Below the pieces are notes generated by a model. The model made no database searches. It saw only the letters and a program-made list of their open reading frames with translations, and was not told where the DNA came from. 35,808 nt of DNA from a virus. The DNA is taken from positions 1 to 35,808 of the IMG/VR virus record IMGVR_UViG_3300037504_000204; one strand, given 5' to 3'. A program made the translations under genes and the position numbers. Below are positions 31,226-35,808 of this stretch, in pieces. Numbering within the stretch: position 1 is the first letter of the stretch; each line of letters starts with the position of its first letter.

Positions 31226-32223
31226 GAGGACCGGCCCCCCTTCTGCTGTAGGTACCGCTGCTCCCAATCCTGGGCGCGGTCAAGCAGACTGCTCACCACT
31301 TCCAGGTCATGTTCTTTCTTCTGAAGCTCGTCCTCGATCCAGCCTTTTGGCCCGACAGGGAGCACGGACTTGTACTGTTCGTAGAACGCTTCCAGCTCAC
31401 GCATGGCCCCTTTTATCCCGGTCGCATCCTCTTTCGGCTCTTCTGGAATATCCCATTGTTCATCTGCAGGATTTTCAACCGCCGATTCCTCCGGCGCCTC
31501 GATTCGCGCAGGCTCATCGCCGTTCTGCACCTCGTAGTCCGCGTGCCCATACACCTGCTGAGTGACGCCCAGGGCGTGCTTCACGGCTTCGCCGCGGGTA
31601 GCCGGATCTTCCAACAGCCGGTCAGTGTTGACCAGGACACGCGCGAACACCAGGGCTTTCCGCACCTGGTTCGGCTCCAGAGCCGTCGGCATGCCCGTCA
31701 GCTCGTTGATAACCCGGAGCCGGGCGCCGGTACTGGCTCTCTGCCGCCCGAACTTCTGGTAATTCAGGATCGCCAGCTTCTGGTCCTTCTCGGTCTTGTA
31801 TTTCCCTCTGGTATCCCGGAGAAAATCCTCTTCCGCTCGTTTGATCGGATCGAACTCGTACTCACAGACCGAACTCGTTCGCCAGGTGCCGTCGGGCATT
31901 CGTTTCTTCGCCTGCGCGTACCCGACATACACCGTGTTCCCGTCCACGTTCTCCGTCCTGGTACCGCAGTTCTGCTCCAGGAATACGATCCCTGCAGCCT
32001 CCGCGATACGGTCTTTGAGCTCACGTTTGGGCATCATCTTGCCGGAAATGTTGTGAAAATCCGTTTGTTCGGCGTGAACTGCTACTACGGCGGGGATAAA
32101 CGCGGACTGTGTCTGCAGATCCTCCTCGCTCACGAACACCAGCTGGTTCTCGCTCCGGTACTTCTGTACCAGGTCCCGGGCCTCTTGTGGATCCCGGACT
32201 GTCAATGCTTTGTTGTCACTCAT
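31222..32223 (-). CDS. Candidate recombination/annealing protein (333 aa)
   Basis: Start at ATG 32223 with GGAGG eight bases before. Residues about 40-200 form a conserved-looking globular core: QSAFIPAVVAVHAEQTDFHN, KRELKDRIAEAAGIVFLEQN, RASTGARLRVINELTGMPTA. The C-terminal 120 residues are acidic and disordered, ending in a helix. The place directly before an exonuclease fusion is that of a phage single-strand annealing or ssDNA-binding protein. I do not recognise a named family, so the role is inferred from position and pattern. Confidence 0.55.
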   Translation of the reverse strand: MSDNKALTVRDPQEARDLVQKYRSENQLVFVSEEDLQTQSAFIPAVVAVHAEQTDFHNISGKMMPKRELKDRIAEAAGIVFLEQNCGTRTENVDGNTVYVGYAQAKKRMPDGTWRTSSVCEYEFDPIKRAEEDFLRDTRGKYKTEKDQKLAILNYQKFGRQRASTGARLRVINELTGMPTALEPNQVRKALVFARVLVNTDRLLEDPATRGEAVKHALGVTQQVYGHADYEVQNGDEPARIEAPEESAVENPADEQWDIPEEPKEDATGIKGAMRELEAFYEQYKSVLPVGPKGWIEDELQKKEHDLEVVSSLLDRAQDWEQRYLQQKGGRSS

Positions 32224-32246
32224 TTCCTTCACCTCCTGATTATGGT

Positions 32247-32274
32247 CGGGAGAGGGCTCAACGGCCCCCTCCCG
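32247..32274 (-). promoter_or_regulatory. Leader hairpin of the recombination gene
   Basis: 11-bp stem with one G-U wobble on the minus strand (C-A on the plus strand) and a 6-nt loop; arms at 247-257 and 264-274 of this kilobase. It is 23 nt before the ATG at 32223. No T-run. Confidence 0.5.
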
Positions 32275-32320
32275 CCAGCGGTGAAAGGATCTACCCGCAG
32301 GCCTGCAGGAGTACCCTTCT

Positions 32321-32578
32321 TCACCACTCGATTCCTTTTAGCTCATCAGCCTGTTTTTTCAGAAGCACCTCCTCCTTTCTGAGCTCGGCGATAATCCCCC
32401 TCTGTACCTCCGGGATTTCTGCCAGCCGTTCGGCATAACCCTGGAGAAAATCAGCCCGTGCCAGCAGTTCGTTCGCCACGATCTCTACCGTCGCGTACGC
32501 TTCGCGGGCAATATCTCTGCACCGCTCCAGGTCCTGCACAATTTCTTTCTGCACATCGATACCGAGCCCTCGTACCAT
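32321..32578 (-). CDS. Hypothetical helical protein (85 aa)
   Basis: ATG at 32578 follows AAAGGAGGTGGGCTGAC. Almost wholly helical (QKEIVQDLERCRDIAREAYA; LRKEEVLLKKQADELKGIEW). No family recognised; sits between an excisionase-like protein and the recombination gene. Confidence 0.65.
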   Translation of the reverse strand: MVRGLGIDVQKEIVQDLERCRDIAREAYATVEIVANELLARADFLQGYAERLAEIPEVQRGIIAELRKEEVLLKKQADELKGIEW

Positions 32579-32579
32579 G

Positions 32580-32804
32580 TCAGCCCACCTCCTTTCTCAG
32601 CGTGTACAGCCTTTCAGCTTGTGGCCGCCGGACCTTGTAGTCCCGGTGCCACCAGATCCAGAAGTCCTCGACACAGATGCGTATCACTTTCCCCTCGCGC
32701 TTATGCGGTAGCGGGTCCACGTCTCGTCCACACCAGTTGATAACGGTCTGCGTGGACACGCTCACCATGCCAGCAATCGTCGAAGGCTTTACCCAATCGT
32801 TCAC
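32580..32804 (-). CDS. Excisionase-like helix-turn-helix protein (74 aa)
   Basis: GTG at 32804 overlaps the previous stop as GTGA. The 74-residue product is MNDWVKPSTIAGMVSVSTQT followed by VINWCGRDVDPLPHKREGKV and ICVEDFWIWWHRD, which is the MerR-like/HTH_17 (excisionase family) pattern with a helix-turn-helix then a wing. In phages such proteins direct excision or act as early activators. It is the third gene of the leftward operon, opposite to the integrase, as expected for Xis. Confidence 0.72.
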   Translation of the reverse strand: MNDWVKPSTIAGMVSVSTQTVINWCGRDVDPLPHKREGKVIRICVEDFWIWWHRDYKVRRPQAERLYTLRKEVG

Positions 32805-33247
32805 CAGGAGTACCTCACTGCGATTTTGTTTCCGCCCTGAAGGATGTAATCCGAGTAGCCGAACAGAACTCCGTCGGCACGCCAGATTGGATGCATGCAA
32901 TAATGCGTGTAGGTGAGATCAATGCGGTTTATGCGGACACCCGCTCCGAACCGGTATACCTGCACCCATGGCGTCCATGTGTCGAGGCTCTGGACTTCGG
33001 TCAGCGTATACCAGCCGCCGAACACGTGCGGGTACAGCTTCCAGACCTGCTGCCCAAGATCGACTTCAACCGAGTATTCCCACAGCTGGTTATCGATGTC
33101 GTACCCGATTTCCATCTCCCCGTGAAAGTCCGCGGCCTGCACCGGCAGCGGCGTGAGCATAACCACGAACATCCACAGAACCATCAGCCCGACGATCACT
33201 ATCAGCAGTTTTTCAAACAGAGATAGTTTCTTTGTTTGATCCTTCAT
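32801..33247 (-). CDS. Exported protein with membrane-barrel-like sequence (148 aa)
   Basis: MKDQTKKLSLFEKLLIVIVG opens a signal peptide or anchor ending near PLPVQAADF (residue about 40). The rest alternates aromatic and polar residues as in beta strands: MEIGYDIDNQLWEYSVEVDL, YPHVFGGWYTLTEVQSLD, VQVYRFGAGVRINRIDLTYT, and a final NKIAVRYSW with a terminal Trp. That fits a small outer-membrane barrel or a periplasmic beta protein. It overlaps the RHH repressor gene by 35 nt, so both are made from one mRNA. A role in superinfection exclusion is plausible but not shown. Confidence 0.6.
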   Translation of the reverse strand: MKDQTKKLSLFEKLLIVIVGLMVLWMFVVMLTPLPVQAADFHGEMEIGYDIDNQLWEYSVEVDLGQQVWKLYPHVFGGWYTLTEVQSLDTWTPWVQVYRFGAGVRINRIDLTYTHYCMHPIWRADGVLFGYSDYILQGGNKIAVRYSW

Positions 33248-33407
33248 GTAATCCCCCTTTTTCTGCCGCCAGGTCAGCTTTCAGAGATTTCTCTACGTAC
33301 AGAATTATCTGCTGGCTGGTAGATCTGCGTTGCTCATGAGCTCGACGTTTTATATCAGCAAGCAAATCGTTCGGCATCCTTACTGTAACAGAAGTCTTGT
33401 TGTTCAT
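33213..33407 (-). CDS. Arc/Mnt-like ribbon-helix-helix regulator (leftward)
   Basis: ATG at 33407 follows GAGGGG. The 64-residue product MNNKTSVTVRMPNDLLADIK then RRAHEQRRSTSQQIILYVEK is a classic RHH domain: beta strand TSVTVRMP, helix A, then STSQQII helix B. It is the first gene of the leftward operon and faces another RHH gene. It probably represses one or both divergent promoters. The C-terminal tail (AAEKGGLHEGSNKETISV) is polar. Confidence 0.82.
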   Translation of the reverse strand: MNNKTSVTVRMPNDLLADIKRRAHEQRRSTSQQIILYVEKSLKADLAAEKGGLHEGSNKETISV

Positions 33408-33440
33408 CCCATTCCCCTCTATTGAAGTTCTCGTAATCCC

Positions 33441-33468
33441 ATTGTAATACATCGTCATGTTTTGTCAA
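33441..33468 (-). promoter_or_regulatory. Leftward early promoter TTGACA-16-TACAAT
   Basis: On the minus strand a perfect -35 TTGACA (33463-33468) lies 16 bp before TACAAT (33441-33446), about 34 bases upstream of the RHH start. It is the strongest promoter-like sequence of the window and starts the early operon. It includes the palindrome TGTAATACA (33443-33451). Confidence 0.75.
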
Positions 33469-33498
33469 GAAAAAAAGGCCGAAAAAACAAAGTTTTTA

Positions 33499-33527
33499 TT
33501 GTACAGATGTTACAAATGCATTAAAAT
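33499..33527 (+). promoter_or_regulatory. Rightward promoter TTGTAC-17-TAAAAT with operator-like repeat
   Basis: TTGTAC (33499-33504) and TAAAAT (33522-33527) are 17 bp apart, with an SD and ATG at 33558 downstream. The -35 region carries the inverted repeat TTGTA-N7-TACAA (33499-33515). TGTA/TACA half-sites occur in both divergent promoters, suggesting shared operators for an RHH repressor. Confidence 0.6.
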
Positions 33528-33557
33528 GAATACACCGGGAGGGAAGGATGATGGAAT

Positions 33558-33794
33558 ATGCAGGCAGAAAAATACGATCCCCAAAAAACGATTCGATTTC
33601 CTGAAGATATTATTCAGGCAATCGAGAACCTTCGAATCGAAGGAAACCGATCATTCAGCCAACAGGTCATCTATTTGGTCAGAAAGGGAATAGAGCTGGA
33701 AGAAGAAAATAAGAGGATCATACAGGAACATCGCCAGCGTGAACGCGGCAGCCCTGGGTCAGGGGAGGAAGGGCGGGCCGCCAACGATGTGTAA
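33558..33794 (+). CDS. Arc-like ribbon-helix-helix regulator (rightward)
   Basis: Residues 8-45 match Arc-family RHH: KTIRFPEDIIQAIENLRIEG then NRSFSQQVIYLVRKGIELEE. The rest is basic and disordered. It starts at ATG 33558, with GGAGGGAAGG before it. It is divergent from another RHH gene and followed by the lipoprotein and integrase, so it is a candidate lysogenic regulator. No cI or Cro-like protein is seen in the window. Confidence 0.8.
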   Translation: MQAEKYDPQKTIRFPEDIIQAIENLRIEGNRSFSQQVIYLVRKGIELEEENKRIIQEHRQRERGSPGSGEEGRAANDV

Positions 33795-33870
33795 AGACCA
33801 TTGTTGACGGAAATTGCACTATTTACTACCTGGGGAGAAACCCGAAAAACTCACAATAAAGGGGATAATT

Positions 33871-34353
33871 ATGAAGTGCAGAACAGTTGCTTTAGTGATT
33901 ATCTCGATACTTTTACTTGCAGGATGCGCCTCAACGCCAACATCTGACGGAAACCCCATTCATATTCAAAGAGTTATCAAAGCGCAGGGAACGCAGGACG
34001 ATTTGTACAGACGTGCGAACGAGTGGATGGCAAAAACATTTGTGGCTTCCAGTGAAGTTATTCAATATCAGGATAAAGCAGAGGGAATTATAGTTGGACG
34101 AGGGATACACAAAAAGAAAATGGGATTAGGTATTGTTGTTGATTTCTGGTACACAATGACGATAGAAACAAAAGAAAACCGATGCCGCACGACAATAGAA
34201 GATGTTTTTGGAGAAATCACGATAGAGGGAAGAAAAGATCACGTACCAGATGAAGAATTGGACAATAAGACAAAGGCCGAATTAACAGCATATTTTGAAT
34301 CGTTAATTAATGACCTCGCTTCTGCTCTCGACCAAATTCCGGACGAGTGGTAA
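33871..34353 (+). CDS. DUF4468-like lipoprotein, possible moron
   Basis: I chose ATG 33871 (MKCRTVALVIISILLLAGCA), with GGGG in the leader. It is a typical lipoprotein signal with the lipobox LLAGC (Cys 19). The mature part resembles the DUF4468 TBP-like fold: LYRRANEWMAKTFVASSEVI and IQYQDKAEGIIVGRGI, then a conserved VDFWYTMTIETKENRCRT strand pair. The DNA is visibly AT-richer than the integrase next door. Lipoproteins expressed from prophages often block superinfection; this is a hypothesis here. The stop abuts the integrase ATG (TAA ATG). Confidence 0.8.
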   Translation: MKCRTVALVIISILLLAGCASTPTSDGNPIHIQRVIKAQGTQDDLYRRANEWMAKTFVASSEVIQYQDKAEGIIVGRGIHKKKMGLGIVVDFWYTMTIETKENRCRTTIEDVFGEITIEGRKDHVPDEELDNKTKAELTAYFESLINDLASALDQIPDEW

Positions 34354-35424
34354 ATGCCAAAACGTAAAGGCGTCTACCGCAAGGGCAACAAGTGGTACGC
34401 GGCCAAGTGGTACAAGGGCAAGACGTACACCGGCCCCCTTCGACCCACAGCTGAGGCTGCGGCAGCCGATTACGACCGCCTGGTACGCGATCTGGCCGCC
34501 GGAGCGGTACCTTCGAGAGTACCCACCGAGCGGTTTTTCCGCGAGTACCTGGAGCATCTTGCCGGCCAGGTGGACAGCGGAATTCGCACCGACACCTTCG
34601 ATGTGTACGAGAAAATAGCCCGCACCGTGCTTCTGCCCCGGTTACCGGCGACCCTCAAGGGGCTCACCGCCCGCGCCCTGGACGAGGCGCAGAACGCCAT
34701 ACGGCGCGACTACTCCGACAGCTACGCTCGGCAGGCTTTGAGCTTTCTCCGGCGGGCGCTTGATACTGCTGTCAGGTGGGAGCTTTTGCCCCGGAACGAG
34801 CTGCACATCCAACGGCGAAAGACCGAGAAGGTAAAACCCGCCGTGCTCACCATGGAGCAGTACCGCACCCTGCTCGACCGGGCGGCCCCGCGGGAGCGGG
34901 CGCTCATCGGCCTGGGTGGCATGGCGGGGCTCAGGCGGTCAGAGGCGTTCGGGCTCCGGGTCGAGGACATCGACTTCAAAGGCGGCTGCATCCACGTGCA
35001 TCGTCAAGTACACAACAGCCGCGTCAAAGAATACCTGAAGAGCCAGCCGGCGAGGGTTGTTCCGCTACTGCCGGAGCTGGAGCGTATCCTGCGCGGGTAC
35101 ATCCAGCATACCGGGTGGCTGTTTCCCGGCAAAACCGCGCGGGTGCTGAATGCATCGGGATGGATACGAGACCACTTCCAGCCCCTGCTTGCCGCTTGCG
35201 GCCTGCCCCATGTGCGCTACCATTCCCTGCGTCACTTCTTCGACGTGACTATGCACAACCTCGGTTACTCCACACGTGACATCATGCAGATGATGGGCCA
35301 CCAGACGGTAAAGATGAGCATGCACTACGACCGCGAGAGCCCCGAGCATCTGGTACGGATCACCAGGGATGCTCGTTTTTTTTCGGACGTTTCCTTAGAA
35401 TATCCCTTAGAATCGGGCGGTTGA
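34354..35424 (+). CDS. int: Tyrosine recombinase / integrase
   Basis: The 356-residue protein has an N-terminal arm-binding region (residues 1-50, with KGVYRKGNKWYAAKWYKGKT), a SAM-like core-binding domain (about 58-150) and the catalytic domain. Catalytic residues: R194 (AGLRRSE), H290 and R293 (HSLRHFF), H316 (MMGHQTV) and the nucleophile Y325 (MHYDRES). A Lys near 226-229 is a candidate for the fourth conserved residue. It would integrate and, with the excisionase-like protein, excise the phage. The last codons of the gene are inside the CCTTAGAA repeats. Confidence 0.95.
   Translation: MPKRKGVYRKGNKWYAAKWYKGKTYTGPLRPTAEAAAADYDRLVRDLAAGAVPSRVPTERFFREYLEHLAGQVDSGIRTDTFDVYEKIARTVLLPRLPATLKGLTARALDEAQNAIRRDYSDSYARQALSFLRRALDTAVRWELLPRNELHIQRRKTEKVKPAVLTMEQYRTLLDRAAPRERALIGLGGMAGLRRSEAFGLRVEDIDFKGGCIHVHRQVHNSRVKEYLKSQPARVVPLLPELERILRGYIQHTGWLFPGKTARVLNASGWIRDHFQPLLAACGLPHVRYHSLRHFFDVTMHNLGYSTRDIMQMMGHQTVKMSMHYDRESPEHLVRITRDARFFSDVSLEYPLESGG
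35393..35412. repeat. Paired CCTTAGAA repeat, left pair
   Basis: CCTTAGAA at 35393-35400 and 35405-35412, start to start 12 bp. They overlap the last integrase codons, which read SLEYPLES. Together with the pair 202 bp downstream they look like arm-type integrase binding sites. This is inference from layout. Confidence 0.6.
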
Positions 35425-35594
35425 CGGATGGTAACTCATTACATGGCAAGCAATTCAGTGTTTGGATAGCAGAACCGCTACTTGTCAGTTATTCTTTTCG
35501 ACCATTGGCGCCGTTGCCATTATATAGCTATTTGAGGATTTACGAAAAGCCGTTTTTGAAATAGGGCAATTAAAACAACCAAAACAAACGGTTT

Positions 35595-35613
35595 CCTTAG
35601 AAATTCCTTAGAA
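35595..35613. repeat. Paired CCTTAGAA repeat, right pair
   Basis: CCTTAGAA at 35595-35602 and 35606-35613, start to start 11 bp. The same octamer is paired at 35393-35412, each pair preceded by TTT. The region 35425-35594 shows no gene, terminator or promoter that I can support. The attachment core, if near, is likely between here and about 35720, but no repeat partner is in the window. Confidence 0.6.
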
Positions 35614-35652
35614 AAAAACCGAAAAAAAAGCGAAAAAATCGTACGAAAAAGC

Positions 35653-35681
35653 TTGACAAATACGCACAATGTGTCTATAAA
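35653..35681 (+). promoter_or_regulatory. Promoter TTGACA-17-TATAAA
   Basis: A consensus-like promoter on the plus strand, TTGACA 35653-35658 and TATAAA 35676-35681, spacer 17. The spacer has the palindrome CACAATGTG. It drives the partial gene at 35727. Confidence 0.7.
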
Positions 35682-35726
35682 AGTAATATGATGATGATGA
35701 GAAAACAGACTGAAGGGGGATGCAAG

Positions 35727-35808
35727 ATGAAGCGGAATATGATGGATGACCTTAAGAGGGATGAGATAGAGGCTGCACGGATTGCCAAGTCGTACCCGGT
35801 CGGGACCA
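35727..35808 (+). CDS. Start of a gene cut by the window edge, possibly DUF4314-like
   Basis: ATG 35727 has AAGGGGG at the right distance and is in the promoter's transcript. The visible residues, MKRNMMDDLKRDEIEAARIA then KSYPVGT, end on YPVGT, which matches the start of DUF4314 domains by eye (YPxGTRV). Only 27 codons can be seen. It may be a host gene or part of the mobile element; the right border cannot be placed. An upstream ATG cluster is in frame but lies too close to the -10 box. Confidence 0.45.
   Translation, partial: MKRNMMDDLKRDEIEAARIAKSYPVGT

Noticed and set aside
31309-32382. 357-codon plus-strand open frame
   Set aside because: Antisense of the recombination gene; no protein-like pattern.
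33213-33794. RHH genes as a toxin-antitoxin pair
   Set aside because: Neither neighbour looks like a toxin; the two RHH genes are divergent and sit over phage promoters.
35425-35720. An attachment core site
   Set aside because: No second copy can be seen because the left prophage end lies outside the window; no tRNA is present.
1-35808. tRNA genes
   Set aside because: I saw no cloverleaf or T-loop sequence on either strand; a tRNAscan run would settle it.

Overview
The window is most of a temperate tailed phage (siphovirus-type) integrated in, or taken from, a bacterial genome of medium-high GC. The host cannot be named from this sequence. A diderm host is likely: there is a lipoprotein with a clear lipobox, a secreted protein rich in alternating aromatic residues that looks like an outer-membrane barrel, and a lysis cassette containing a spanin-like exported coiled-coil protein. 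No tRNA, rRNA, CRISPR array or insertion sequence was found. Nearly all genes lie on the minus strand, tightly packed, many joined by ATGA or GTGA stop/start overlaps.

Layout, read in the direction of transcription (right to left). A divergent switch at 33408-33557 separates two ribbon-helix-helix (RHH) regulators. To the right, on the plus strand, lie an RHH protein (33558), a DUF4468-like lipoprotein (33871) and a tyrosine integrase (34354-35424). Paired CCTTAGAA repeats follow, then a good sigma70 promoter driving a gene cut by the window edge. To the left, a strong promoter (33441-33468) opens a long early operon: RHH regulator, exported barrel-like protein, excisionase-like HTH protein, a candidate recombination protein, an HNH nuclease, a one-chain SbcD-SbcC (Mre11-Rad50) fusion, small RHH, zinc-binding and coiled-coil proteins, a Lin1244/DUF4373-type replication protein with internal repeats, a VRR-NUC nuclease, a 25-residue microprotein and an N-acetylmuramoyl-L-alanine amidase, ending near 22654.

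A second short unit (22370-21585) ends at a strong intrinsic terminator directly in front of the terminase small subunit. There is no room for a promoter between terminator and gene, so late expression probably depends on read-through. The late operon then runs in the usual order: TerS, TerL, portal, MuF-like protein, prohead protease/scaffold, HK97-type capsid, decoration candidate, two paralogous jelly-roll-like head proteins, connector, gp10-like protein, tail terminator, tail tube, G/GT tail chaperones with a -1 frameshift at CCCTTTG, tape measure, tail tip proteins, lysis cassette and accessory tail proteins, leaving the left edge inside a beta-helix protein. The left end of the prophage is outside the window.

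The points most worth following are the single-chain SbcD-SbcC fusion with its recombination partners, the RHH-only immunity switch, the terminator before terS, and two distant intergenic hairpins that share a 14-nt loop carrying a perfect anti-Shine-Dalgarno sequence on different stems.
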